From JACVRW01 sp963827065 (GTDB lineage: Bacteria > Actinomycetota > Thermoleophilia > Solirubrobacterales > Thermoleophilaceae): a stretch of 64,000 nt of DNA. The stretch is from positions 62,001-126,000 of the forward strand of contig CAWGZM010000006.1 of NCBI GenBank assembly GCA_963827065.1, written 5' to 3'. The translations under genes were made by a program, and so were the position numbers. The notes under the pieces are model-generated. The model searched no databases. It saw only the letters and a program-made list of their open reading frames with translations, and was not told the DNA's origin. Positions 42,569 through 50,955 of this stretch are shown one piece after another (position 1 is the first letter of the stretch; each line of letters begins with the position of its first letter).

Positions 42569-43345
42569 CTACTGGGCTGCCGCGATAGGCGCGCTGCGGC
42601 GATAGACGCCCAGCGCGAGCGTGTAGGAGACGACCAGGATGCCCACGACCCATGCCAGGGCGACCCAGATGTCGGGGCCTGGGGTGCCCTCGGTCAATAG
42701 TGAGCGCATGGTGTCGATGATCGGTGTCATCGGCTGGTTCTCGGCAAAGCCTCTCAGCAAGGGCGTCATGGAGTCTGTCGGGACGAACGAGGGACTGATG
42801 AAGATCAGCAGCAGCAGGATGTAGCTGAAGGCACCGGCGCCTTCGACCGTCTTTGCCAGCAGGCCGAAGACCATGGCCAGCCAAGTGGTGGCCAGGGTGA
42901 AGAGGATCAGAAGGCCGCAGAACCCCAGCCAGGCGGCTGGGTCCGCCGCCGGGCGAAACCCGACGAGGAGCGCCACCATGACCACCAGGAAGCAGGAGAA
43001 GAGGGTGGACAGCGTCGATGACAGGGCCTGCCCACTCAGGACCGACGAGGGCGCCACTGGCATGGTCCGGAAACGGCTGATGATGCCTTTCTGGAGGTCC
43101 GTGCTGAGACGCAGCGCGGCATAGGCGATGCTGCTCACCACCGTCACGATGACGACCCCGGGCGTGATGAAGTCGACGTACTCGATCGAACCGGTCTGCT
43201 CCCCGAGTGCGCCACCGAACACGTAAACGAACAACAACAAGATGCCGATCGGTGTCAAGACGACCGTGATGATCGTGTCGAGGCTGCGCGTCGTATGACG
43301 AAGGCTTCGTTTCGCCATGGTCCAGGTATCAGTGAGCGACCGCAT
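42569..43345 (-). CDS. ABC exporter permease, DrrB-type
   Basis: ABC-2 type permease (258 aa) with six spans, starting MRSLTDTWTMAKRSLRHTTR and followed by TIITVVLTPIGILLLFVYVFG, ITPGVVIVTVVSSIAYAA, the cytoplasmic coupling stretch LQKGIISRFRTMPVAPSSVL, and FSYILLLLIFISPSFVPTDS. The E-N-Q-P-M-T-P-I-I motif near the end is characteristic of daunorubicin-resistance-type permeases. It overlaps the ATPase gene by 17 bp and is coupled to it. Substrate unknown; lipophilic drugs or metabolites are typical. Confidence 0.9.
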   Translation of the reverse strand: MRSLTDTWTMAKRSLRHTTRSLDTIITVVLTPIGILLLFVYVFGGALGEQTGSIEYVDFITPGVVIVTVVSSIAYAALRLSTDLQKGIISRFRTMPVAPSSVLSGQALSSTLSTLFSCFLVVMVALLVGFRPAADPAAWLGFCGLLILFTLATTWLAMVFGLLAKTVEGAGAFSYILLLLIFISPSFVPTDSMTPLLRGFAENQPMTPIIDTMRSLLTEGTPGPDIWVALAWVVGILVVSYTLALGVYRRSAPIAAAQ

Positions 43346-44291
43346 GTCGGTCCTCCTTCTCATCGTCGAGGATCCTGAAGAACACGTCGTCCAGCGTTGG
43401 GAGCTGGCTGGAGAACCCGGTCGGCTCGATCCCGCTGTCGTTGAGCCGGATGAACATGTCCGCCATCTCGGCCACCGAGCCGGTGGTGGTGACCACCAGC
43501 TTCGAGTCCACCCGGCTGACCTCGTGCTGCCCGCCGAGAGCCCTCTGCGCCGCGGCCAACTGCTCCTCCTCGCCAAACTCCAGCTCGACGAACCCGGTTG
43601 GCACCATGGCCTTCAGCTCGTCTGGCGTGCCGCTGGCCACGATCCGGCCGCCGTGGAGGATGGCGATCTCGTCGGCGAGACGGTCGGCCTCGTCCAGGTA
43701 CTGGGTGGTCAGGAAGACCGTGGTCCCGTTCTCGACCAGTTGCCGGATGGTCAGCCACATGTCGGTCCGGCCCTTGGGGTCGAGCCCTGTCGTGGGCTCG
43801 TCGAAGAAGATGATGGGTGAGTCGCCCACCAGGCTCATGGCGATGTCTAGCCGGCGCCGCATCCCGCCCGAGAAGGTCAGCAAGCGGCGGTCGGCAGCCT
43901 CGTTGAGATCGAACGTGTCCAGCAGGTCCGCCGCGGTCTGCCCAGGATTGGCGACGTGGCGCAACTCGCCTATCAGCGCCAGGTTCTCCCGAGCGGTGAG
44001 CACGTCGTCCACCGCGGCGAACTGTCCGGTCAGGCTGACCTGTTCGCGGACCTTGGAGGGTTGCTCCGCCACGTCGCACCCGGCGACGGTCGCCGTGCCG
44101 CCGTCGGCCTTGATCAACGTGGTCAGGATGTTGATCGTGGTCGTCTTGCCCGAGCCGTTGGCTCCGAGCAGAGCGAAGACCGTGCCCCGCCCGACGGTGA
44201 ACGAGACGTCATGGAGCACCGGCACTCCCTTGTATCCCTTTACGAGGTTTCTCACCTCGATGGCGTTGCTTGTTCCGTTTCTGTTTCTCAT
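43329..44291 (-). CDS. ABC exporter ATPase, DrrA-type
   Basis: Nucleotide-binding subunit (320 aa) of a DrrAB-type exporter. Walker A GANGSGKTT at about 43-51, Q-loop VSLTGQFAAVDDVLTARENL, the signature TFSGGMRRRLDIAMSLVGD (FSGGM in place of LSGGQ), Walker B PIIFFDEPTTGLDP and H-loop VFLTTQYLDEADRLAD (Q in place of H, as in this subfamily). The ~90-residue C-terminal regulatory domain is typical of DrrA. The ATG at 44291 has AGAAGG upstream; an in-frame ATG lies 27 bases earlier. Its usual DUF4097 neighbour upstream survives only as a relic. Confidence 0.92.
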   Translation of the reverse strand: MRNRNGTSNAIEVRNLVKGYKGVPVLHDVSFTVGRGTVFALLGANGSGKTTTINILTTLIKADGGTATVAGCDVAEQPSKVREQVSLTGQFAAVDDVLTARENLALIGELRHVANPGQTAADLLDTFDLNEAADRRLLTFSGGMRRRLDIAMSLVGDSPIIFFDEPTTGLDPKGRTDMWLTIRQLVENGTTVFLTTQYLDEADRLADEIAILHGGRIVASGTPDELKAMVPTGFVELEFGEEEQLAAAQRALGGQHEVSRVDSKLVVTTTGSVAEMADMFIRLNDSGIEPTGFSSQLPTLDDVFFRILDDEKEDRHAVAH

Positions 44292-44314
44292 GTCGTCCTT
44301 CTGGACTCTGTGGC

Positions 44315-44750
44315 TCACGAGCGTGTGACCAGGACATCGCCGAATTCGTTGGCCGACCTGACCCTCACGGTGCCTTCAACCCGACCCGATCCACGTCTTG
44401 CCGTTGAGGTTCTTGACGTCGGCGTCGCCGGCCACGACATCCGGAACCGGGAACCACATGCCTCGGCGCACAAGCGTCCGCTCGGCCATCCCTCCGTAGG
44501 GCCGCTGGGGAATCATGAACGCCACCCGAGAGCCGTCGAACAGGCGGCCTACACCGTCGAGGCCGACAACGTGAGGGAAGGAGCTGGCCGCGTACCCGAC
44601 GCCGTTGGCCATCAAGCGGTCAGACGGCTTTAGCACCGCCGCCGTGACCGCGACGACCGCCTCGTCGTCGCCCGCCACCGGCGCGGGAAACAACTCGTAG
44701 CGTGGCGTTTGGCCGATTCGGTGCAGGACCGCTGCGTGGACTTGCTTCAT
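44315..44750 (-). pseudogene. Chimeric relic: quinone-oxidoreductase N terminus fused to a DUF4097 C-terminal end
   Basis: The open frame 44750-44376 (124 aa) begins as a zinc-independent medium-chain reductase (QOR-like GroES domain: KQVHAAVLHRIGQTPRYELF, then LKPSDRLMANGVGYA and GLDGVGRLFDGSRVAFM), but stops being homologous after WFPVPD, near residue 105. It continues VAGDADVKNLNGKTWIG, the repeated strand pattern of DUF4097 proteins. A stop (TGA) follows at once, but one extra G in the TCGGGTT stretch explains it. Removing it gives V-E-G-T-V-R-V-R-S-A-N-E-F-G-D-V-L-V-T-R-S up to a stop at 44315. A deletion has evidently joined two genes, and a frameshift has then broken the fusion. Confidence 0.65.
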
Positions 44751-44934
44751 GCCCGTGAGTCCATCGACTCGAGATGAGCCCGCGATGAGTGAGACGCGCT
44801 ACCGGCCCGCGCAAGGCGCGCCGGCCGTCAGGTGGTTCGTCCCGCTTCTGCCGAGCGTCCTCGCCGGGTCAGGTCAGAGCCCGACGGGGCCGCTCGTTTT
44901 ACTATCAGGGAGCCGCGTTCGCGAGAGCTTCGAG

Positions 44935-45315
44935 ATGCCCGACTGGACGAAGAAGAACTTCGACGATCTTCGCGATCTCAGCCCGCAGGATGCTCAAATG
45001 CGGTGGCGGTTCGCGCGGGAGGCTCTGGGATCGCCCGAGCTCGGCGTGAGCCGCTTCACCTACGACCCGGGTGCGCGCATGCCGTGGGGTCACCGGCATC
45101 GTGAGCAAGAGGAGACCTACGTCGTGGTCGCCGGGTCCGGTCGTGCCAAGCTCGACGACGAGATCGTCGAGCTCTCAGTGTGGGACGTGCTGCGCGTCGC
45201 TCCTGCAGTAGTCCGCTCGTTCGAGGCCGGCCCGGAGGGTCTTGACGTGATCTGCATCGGTGGCCGGAAGCCCGAGGGAGGCGACACCGAGCGGTTCGAG
45301 GACTTCTGGGCCTGA
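44935..45315 (+). CDS. Cupin-domain protein
   Basis: Single cupin of 126 aa. Motif 1 is GHRHREQEETYVVVAGSGRAKLD (given as GHRHREQEETYVVV plus AGSGRAKLD) with the two metal-site His and the Glu (H-x-H-x4-E-type), and motif 2 is VWDVLRVAPAVVRSFEAG, whose usual His is not obvious. The ATG at 44935 begins the homologous part M-P-D-W-T-K-K-N-F-D-D. A TACTAT hexamer at 44900-44905 is a possible -10. Metal-dependent ligand binding or isomerase activity is plausible; substrate unknown. Confidence 0.8.
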   Translation: MPDWTKKNFDDLRDLSPQDAQMRWRFAREALGSPELGVSRFTYDPGARMPWGHRHREQEETYVVVAGSGRAKLDDEIVELSVWDVLRVAPAVVRSFEAGPEGLDVICIGGRKPEGGDTERFEDFWA

Positions 45316-45455
45316 TCGGCGCGCCGACCTCGCAGCGTGCGTCACCGATCAGAAGAGCCGCTTAAGTGGCCGGATCGGGCCACACGCTCTTGCGCAAGAT
45401 GGCCGGTTGTGGCGAAGCGCCGGCCAGACGCCGAGCACTAGCCTCCACTCGGAGG

Positions 45456-46184
45456 ATGACCCCCATCCTCCTCATCCACGGCGGCTGGGTCGGGCCCTGG
45501 TACTGGGACCAGTTCGCAGGCCGCCTGGCCGACCGGGGCCACCATGTCCGGGCCATGCGACTGCGCGGCCATGACCAGCAGCCCGGCCGGATCTGGCATC
45601 GGATCGAGCACTATCTCGACGATGTCCGCCAGGCGGCCGCGGGGTTCGGTGAGCCGCCGGTCCTGGTCGGGCACTCGATGGGCGGGCTGCTGGCGCAGAA
45701 GCACCTCGACCGCTACCCGGCTCGTGGGGCGGTGCTGCTCGCCTCGATCCCAACCGGCGGAACTGCAAGCGTGGTCGCTCGCCTGTCGGCGCGCCATCCG
45801 CTCGCGATGCTCAAGGCAAACCTCCTACTGAGCCTGAGGCCGCTGCTTGGCACGACCGCGCTGGTCAGGGAGCTGTTCTTCACGACGCACACGCCGCAAC
45901 ACCTGGTCGACACCTGCCACGCCCGCCTTCAGGACGAGTCCTACCTCGCGTTCATCGACATGCTGGCGTTCGCGCGGCCTGCGCCGGATCGCGTGCGGGC
46001 GCCGGTGCTGGTGATCGGTGGCGAGATGGACGGGATCATCAGCGTTGCCGAGGTCCAGAGAACCGCTCGCGCCTACGGAGTGGAGCCGCTGATCTTTCCC
46101 GGAATGGGCCACAGCATGATGCTCGAGGAGGGTTGGCAGGACGTGGCGGACCGGGTCGACGCCTGGGTCCGACAGATCGGCTAG
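45456..46184 (+). CDS. Alpha/beta hydrolase
   Basis: Compact alpha/beta hydrolase (242 aa): ILLIHGGWVGPWYWDQFAGR (oxyanion), nucleophile S74 in LVGHSMGGLLAQKH, acid Asp in VLVIGGEMDGIISVAE and base His in IFPGMGHSMMLEEG, a complete triad. The ATG at 45456 is chosen because the fold starts there, though the upstream GGAGG is too close to act as a normal ribosome binding site. The next gene is a LuxR regulator 43 bp downstream on the same strand. Likely an esterase or lactonase; substrate unknown. Confidence 0.87.
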   Translation: MTPILLIHGGWVGPWYWDQFAGRLADRGHHVRAMRLRGHDQQPGRIWHRIEHYLDDVRQAAAGFGEPPVLVGHSMGGLLAQKHLDRYPARGAVLLASIPTGGTASVVARLSARHPLAMLKANLLLSLRPLLGTTALVRELFFTTHTPQHLVDTCHARLQDESYLAFIDMLAFARPAPDRVRAPVLVIGGEMDGIISVAEVQRTARAYGVEPLIFPGMGHSMMLEEGWQDVADRVDAWVRQIG

Positions 46185-46227
46185 GGCTCGCGCTCCTCGG
46201 GGATATCGTTCGGTACGCCAACGCGGG

Positions 46228-47883
46228 ATGACCACTGATGCGCAAACCAGCATGGACTGCGCCACGGGCGGGCACGAGGCGCTGGCACGAGGTGCCTGGG
46301 CGGACGCCCGCGAGTGCTTCGAGGCGGCCCTGCAGACCGAGGGTTCGGGTGAGGCGTGGGAGGGACTCGGCTGGGCGGGCTACTGGCTCCACGATGCCGA
46401 GCTGACCCTTCGAGCCAGGGAGCACGCCTACCAGGCGTACCGGGGAGACGGGGACGTGCGCGGGGCCGGGCGGGTGGCCGCGTGGCTGTCCGCCGATTTC
46501 CACGAGTTCCGCGGCGACGACGCGGTGGCGAGCGGGTGGATCGAGCGCTCCCATCGGCTGCTCGACGACGTCCCCGTGGGTGCAGAGCACGGCTGGCTCG
46601 CAGCGATCGAGGGGTCGTTCGAGCTGGGTGTGACCGGGGACCTGGACAAGGTCACGAGCGCGGCGCGGCGCGCCGCGCGGATCGGACGGGACTGCGGCGT
46701 TCCGGACCTGGAGGCGATCGGTCTGTCGCTCGAGGGGCTGGCCATGGTCGGCCAGGCGCGTGTGGGCGACGGCCTGCGCCGGCTCGACGAGGCGTCCGCG
46801 ATCGCCACCGGAGAGGAGCTGCAGCTGCCGATCTCCCTGGGCTGGGCGCTCTGCTATGTCATCGCCGCGTGTGAGGGCCTGGGAGACTTCCCGCGCGCGA
46901 CCCAGTGGTGCAAGGTGATGAGGGCGTCCTCGGAGCGCTGGGGCGCGCGTCACTCGCGGGGAGTCTGCCGCAGCGCCTACGGCACGGTGCTCGCCTGCTG
47001 CGGCGACTGGGAGGCGGCCGAGAGCGAGCTGACCGGCGCACTCACCGACCTCGAGGCCGCCCGGCCGGGCATGGCCGGCGGTGGGCTTGTGCGGCTCGCC
47101 GAGCTGCGCGCCCGCCAAGGCCGGATCGACGAGGCTCGGGCGCTGTTCGAGCGCGCCGGCAGCCACAGGCTGGCGGTGCTCGGCCTCGGCAGGCTCGCCA
47201 TCGAGGGCGGTGACGCTCCAGCGGCCGCCGACGCCGCGGACCGCGTGCTGCGCCGGCTTTCCGCCGGGAACGTCCTGGACCGGATCCCCGCGCTCGAGCT
47301 GTTGGTGCGTGCGCGCATCGACCTGGGCGAGCTGGACCAGGCGGCGGTGGCCTGCGCGGAGCTCGAGCATGCCGCCGAGGTCATCGGCATGCCGTACCTG
47401 GACGGTCGCGCTCAGCTCGTCCGCGCGGAGCTCTTGATGGCACGCGGCGGCCACGACCAGGCTCGCTGCGCCTTCGAGGACGCGCTCGATCGCTTCGCTG
47501 AGGTCGCCGCGCCCTACGACGCGGCGCTCGCGCGGCTGGGGTTGGCGCGGGCGCTTGCCCTGCTGGGCCGCACCGAGGCCGCCGCGGCGGAAGCCGCGGC
47601 CGCGCGTGACGATTTCGCCGCCCTGGGCGCGACGCGCGAGGTCGCGCGCGCCGGGAGGCCGTTGCGCGACAGGGATACGCGAACGCCGGAGAGCGCCCTC
47701 ACACCACGCGAGCTCGACGTCCTGCGGCTGGTGGCTCAGGGCCTCAACGACGACGAAATCGCCGCTCGGCTCGTGCTGAGCCCGCACACCGTGCATCGCC
47801 ACGTCGCGAATGTCAGGACCAAGCTCGGGCTCCGGTCGCGCGCGGCCGCCGTTGCCTACGCGGCGCGGATCGGTCTGATCTAG
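46228..47883 (+). CDS. LuxR-family regulator with TPR-like N-terminal region
   Basis: Transcription factor of 551 aa. Residues 1-470 are helix pairs in TPR fashion (GAWADARECFEAALQTEG, FPRATQWCKVMRASSERWG, GDWEAAESELTGALTDLEA and similar). They lack the P-loop found in the LAL-type regulators, so it is not an ATPase. The C terminus is a LuxR HTH: LTPRELDVLRLVAQGLNDDE then IAARLVLSPHTVHRHVANVR and TKLGLRSRAAAVAYA. It probably responds to a bound partner or ligand. It precedes the methyltransferase/barrel/haloperoxidase genes and may control them. Confidence 0.88.
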   Translation: MTTDAQTSMDCATGGHEALARGAWADARECFEAALQTEGSGEAWEGLGWAGYWLHDAELTLRAREHAYQAYRGDGDVRGAGRVAAWLSADFHEFRGDDAVASGWIERSHRLLDDVPVGAEHGWLAAIEGSFELGVTGDLDKVTSAARRAARIGRDCGVPDLEAIGLSLEGLAMVGQARVGDGLRRLDEASAIATGEELQLPISLGWALCYVIAACEGLGDFPRATQWCKVMRASSERWGARHSRGVCRSAYGTVLACCGDWEAAESELTGALTDLEAARPGMAGGGLVRLAELRARQGRIDEARALFERAGSHRLAVLGLGRLAIEGGDAPAAADAADRVLRRLSAGNVLDRIPALELLVRARIDLGELDQAAVACAELEHAAEVIGMPYLDGRAQLVRAELLMARGGHDQARCAFEDALDRFAEVAAPYDAALARLGLARALALLGRTEAAAAEAAAARDDFAALGATREVARAGRPLRDRDTRTPESALTPRELDVLRLVAQGLNDDEIAARLVLSPHTVHRHVANVRTKLGLRSRAAAVAYAARIGLI

Positions 47884-47991
47884 GCGGCCCTGGCCCGTCC
47901 CGGCCATCTGCGCCGGATGGCCGGAACAGGCGAAGTCGGCGCCGCTGACGGACCGTAGCTTCGTTCGCGTGAGCGAGCCTGAGGAGGTCAG

Positions 47992-49092
47992 ATGAACCAG
48001 ACGGAAGTCGTCGGTGCAACGAGCGGCGAAGCGCTGATCGAGCGGGTGGTCGAGTCGACGATCGGGCTGTTTGATCTCGCCGGGCTCTACCTGGGACAGC
48101 GGCTTGGGCTTTACACGGCGCTGCACGAAGGCGGGGGCGCAACCAGCGAGGCGCTGGCGCAGCGGACCGGCATAGACGAGCGCTATGCGCGCGAGTGGCT
48201 CGAGCACCAGGCTGTGACCGGCCTGCTGACGGTCGACGGCGAGACGACGAGCGCGAAGGAGCGCCGCTACGTGTTGCCGGTCGAGTACGCGGAGGCGCTC
48301 GTAGACGGGGACAGTCCCAGCTACATCGCCCCGCTGGCGCGCCAGGCGCTCGGCATGCTGCGGCCGCTACCGCAGCTCGTGGAGGCATTCCGGACCGGCC
48401 GGGGTGTGCCCTACCCCGACTACGGCGAGGACACGCGCGAGGGAATCGCCGAGCTCAACCGCGCGATGTTCATCAACGAGCTCGGTACGGCGTGGTTCCC
48501 GGCAATCGCGGACGTCCACGGCCGGCTCGACGCGCCCCCCGGTGCGTGCCTTGCCGATCTGGGTTGTGGCACCGGCTGGTCGAGCATCGCGATCGCGAAG
48601 GCGTACCCGCACGCGTTTATCGACGGTTTCGACGCGGACCCCGCCTCGATTGACATGGCGCGCGCGAGCGCGGCCGCAGAGGGGCTCGACGATCGCGTCC
48701 GCTTCTTCGTGCGGGACGTGTCCGAGCCAGGGCTCGACGGGGTCTACGACGTGGTCACGATCTTCGAGGCCCTGCACGACATGGCCCGCCCGGTCGAGGC
48801 GCTGGCGAACGCGCGCCGGCTGCTTGCCAAGGGCGGCACCGCGATCGTGGCGGACGAGCGTGTGGCCGAGGAGTTCGTCGCGCCCGGCGACGACGTCGAG
48901 CGCCTCATGTACGGCTTCAGCGTCGTGCATTGCCTCGCCGTCGGCCGCGCTGACCACCACGATTCGGCCGCCACGGGCACGGTCATGCGGCCAGCCGTCC
49001 TCCGCAACTACGCAGACGCGGCGGGCTTCGCGCAGATCGAGGCCCTGCCGATCGAAAACGACTTCTGGCGCTTCTACCGCCTCGACCCATGA
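47992..49092 (+). CDS. SAM-dependent methyltransferase with winged-helix N-terminal domain
   Basis: Class I methyltransferase of 366 aa. Residues 20-90 form a helical/winged-helix domain (LYLGQRLGLYTALHEGGGAT, then ALAQRTGIDERYAREWLEHQ), as in O-methyltransferases of the Rv2258c type. The catalytic domain has motif I CLADLGCGTGWSSIAIAKAY at 187-206, the acidic motif YPHAFIDGFDADPASIDMAR, VVTIFEALHDMARPVEAL, and LAKGGTAIVADERV. It overlaps the next gene as ATGA, implying coupling. Substrate unknown; the neighbours suggest a small secreted-product pathway. Confidence 0.88.
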   Translation: MNQTEVVGATSGEALIERVVESTIGLFDLAGLYLGQRLGLYTALHEGGGATSEALAQRTGIDERYAREWLEHQAVTGLLTVDGETTSAKERRYVLPVEYAEALVDGDSPSYIAPLARQALGMLRPLPQLVEAFRTGRGVPYPDYGEDTREGIAELNRAMFINELGTAWFPAIADVHGRLDAPPGACLADLGCGTGWSSIAIAKAYPHAFIDGFDADPASIDMARASAAAEGLDDRVRFFVRDVSEPGLDGVYDVVTIFEALHDMARPVEALANARRLLAKGGTAIVADERVAEEFVAPGDDVERLMYGFSVVHCLAVGRADHHDSAATGTVMRPAVLRNYADAAGFAQIEALPIENDFWRFYRLDP

Positions 49093-49103
49093 GGAGAGCA
49101 TCG

Positions 49104-49706
49104 ATGAGCCACTCGCCCACCCGTAAACGTTGGATCATCCTGGCTGCGGCGCTCGCAATGGCCGCCCTCGCCGCTTCCGCATACGGCGGCGGTGGGCAGA
49201 GGGCGGCGCCGGCAGAGCGGCCGGCCGAGACCTTGCGCTACGACGTGGCGGAGGACGCGACTCGCTTCTCGTTCGCCCCGAGCCCCGTCGACGCTGACGG
49301 CATGCCCGCCTACGGCAACACGTTCGTGACGCAGGGATACATCTACCCCGAGGGAACCCTTGACGGCGCGGACGGCGTCCTCGAGGACGGCAGGCCCCAG
49401 TTCCCCGACAAGGTGCTCGGCGAATGGACGTGCCGCGGGTACTTCGTCGGGCAGGGCGCGAAGACCGAGAAGGGGCCATGGGTGGTCACGACCCAGCTCT
49501 TCCAGGTCGGCGGGCGCTTCGGGAAGACGACGATCACCACCGAGGGCTACGAACTGCCCGAGATCGGTGTCCCGATCGCTCGCGCGATCACGGGCGGCAC
49601 CGGCCGGTTCGCCGCAGCCCGCGGGGAGCACACGCAGAGGCTGCTCGGGTTTGGCGTCGGCGACGGCGTCAAGCTCCGGATGGCCCTGCGGGTGCGCAAG
49701 AGGTGA
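49104..49706 (+). CDS. Secreted allene-oxide-cyclase-like barrel protein
   Basis: Exported protein of 200 aa. A signal peptide (WIILAAALAMAALAASAYG) is followed by a strand-rich domain with TLRYDVAEDATRFSFAP, GNTFVTQGYIYPEGTLDG, LGEWTCRGYFVGQGAKTEKG and IARAITGGTGRFAAARGEHT. The last, G-G-T-G-R-F-x-x-x-R-G-E, is the conserved corner of the allene oxide cyclase/dirigent-like barrel. The ATG at 49104 has GAGGAG eight bases upstream; an ATG at 49089 overlapping the methyltransferase stop is an alternative. It overlaps the haloperoxidase gene as GTGA. An enzyme role is not established. Confidence 0.72.
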   Translation: MSHSPTRKRWIILAAALAMAALAASAYGGGGQRAAPAERPAETLRYDVAEDATRFSFAPSPVDADGMPAYGNTFVTQGYIYPEGTLDGADGVLEDGRPQFPDKVLGEWTCRGYFVGQGAKTEKGPWVVTTQLFQVGGRFGKTTITTEGYELPEIGVPIARAITGGTGRFAAARGEHTQRLLGFGVGDGVKLRMALRVRKR

Positions 49707-50815
49707 CTCTGGGACGTTGCGTCGCCGCGTTGGTAGCGGCCGTGCTGCTGGGCGTAGCGCCGGCGGCCTCGGCGCGCGGTCAGGCCGGCACGGTCAACGG
49801 GTGGATCGAGGTCGGGCTCGGTGAGATCGCCTCCCATCAGACCAATCCGCCGCGCGCGGCGCGGGCGCTCGCGCTGGTGAGCGTGGCGATGCTGGACGCC
49901 TCGACCGCGCCGGCCGGGCACAGGCGGCCGGCGGTCGAGGGGGCGGCCGTGACCGTCCTGTCCCACCTCTTTCCCGATCGCGCTCAGGCCTTCGAGGAGC
50001 GCGTCACGCGGCCGCGCTCGTGGCGGGGATGGGCCCTGGGTCGACGGGCAGGAGCGCGCGTGGTCCGGCGGGCCCGTGCCGATGGCTCCGATGCGCCCTG
50101 GCAGGGATCGCCGCCTGCGGGACCGGGTCTCTGGGTGCCGACGCCGCCCGGGTTCGCATCGCCGCTCGAAGCGCTGGCGGGGAGCTGGCGGCCGTGGAAC
50201 GTCGGTTCCGGGTCCGCATTGCGGCCTGGGCCGCCGCCGCGGTTCGGCAGCCGGCGCCAGGCGAGTGAGGTGCGCGAGGTCTACCGGGTTTCTCGCGAGC
50301 TGACCGAGGAGCAACGGCGGATCGCCGAGCACTGGGCCGACGGGCCCGGCACAGTCACGCCGGCAGGCCACTGGAACCTGATCGCACTCGACCTGGTCCG
50401 CTCTCACCGCCTGTCTGCCAGGCACGCCGCCAGGGTGTTCGCTGCGCTGAACACGGCCCAGGCCGATGCGTTCATCGCGTGCTGGGATGCGAAGTACCGC
50501 TACTGGTCCGAGCGGCCCGTGACCGCGATCCGGCGCGAGATCGATCCGGGCTGGCTCCCCCTGATCCCGACGCCGCCGTTCCCGTCGTATGTGTCAGGGC
50601 ACTCGAGCGTCTCGGGTGCGGCCTCCGTCGTCCTGGCCGCTCACTTCCCACAGGACGCCCGTCGGCTCCACGGGTGGGCCCGTGAGGCGGCCGCATCGCG
50701 CCTCTACGGCGGCATTCATTTCCGCAGCGACAACGAGGCCGGCCTCACGCTGGGCAGGGCGGTGGGCGCGATGGCCGTCGACCGCTATACGAGCGGAGCT
50801 ACTGCGCGACAGTGA
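49703..50815 (+). CDS. Vanadium-dependent haloperoxidase/PAP2-superfamily protein, secreted
   Basis: Exported protein of 370 aa (GTG start overlapping the previous stop). A signal peptide (AALVAAVLLGVAPAASARG, residues 8-26) precedes an all-helical domain. The vanadate/phosphate pocket is complete: K264 in KYRYWSERP (K-x6-R271-P), PSYVSGHSS (residues 294-302, P-S-x-x-S-G-H), and SRLYGGIHFRSD (R333, H339). Members of this family oxidise halides with H2O2 or act as acid phosphatases; which applies here is undecided. The coupling with an allene-oxide-cyclase-like protein and a methyltransferase is suggestive of secondary metabolism. Confidence 0.85.
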   Translation: MTLGRCVAALVAAVLLGVAPAASARGQAGTVNGWIEVGLGEIASHQTNPPRAARALALVSVAMLDASTAPAGHRRPAVEGAAVTVLSHLFPDRAQAFEERVTRPRSWRGWALGRRAGARVVRRARADGSDAPWQGSPPAGPGLWVPTPPGFASPLEALAGSWRPWNVGSGSALRPGPPPRFGSRRQASEVREVYRVSRELTEEQRRIAEHWADGPGTVTPAGHWNLIALDLVRSHRLSARHAARVFAALNTAQADAFIACWDAKYRYWSERPVTAIRREIDPGWLPLIPTPPFPSYVSGHSSVSGAASVVLAAHFPQDARRLHGWAREAAASRLYGGIHFRSDNEAGLTLGRAVGAMAVDRYTSGATARQ

Positions 50816-50900
50816 GCTTCGACAGCAGGTCCGGCGGCCGATCCGGTCGAGTCCGAGCGTGGGACTGGTCGGCGCTCCTCCGTCGGGGCCTTGAGGATCG

Positions 50901-50936
50901 GGGAGGGCGCGCAGCTCCCCACTGACGCGCCCTCCC
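50901..50936. terminator. Terminator-like hairpin between convergent genes
   Basis: An 11-bp perfect stem GGGAGGGCGCG/CGCGCCCTCCC with a 14-nt loop lies between the haloperoxidase-like gene (plus) and the Cys-repeat gene (minus). There is no long T run, as usual in GC-rich genomes. It could serve both directions. Confidence 0.55.
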
Positions 50937-50955
50937 TTGTCCTCCTCCCCCGGGC

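Noticed and set aside
46039..48207. A 722-codon minus-strand open frame opposite the LuxR regulator and methyltransferase
   Set aside because: Arg/Ala/Pro-rich without homology-like features, while the opposite strand has clear HTH and SAM motifs.
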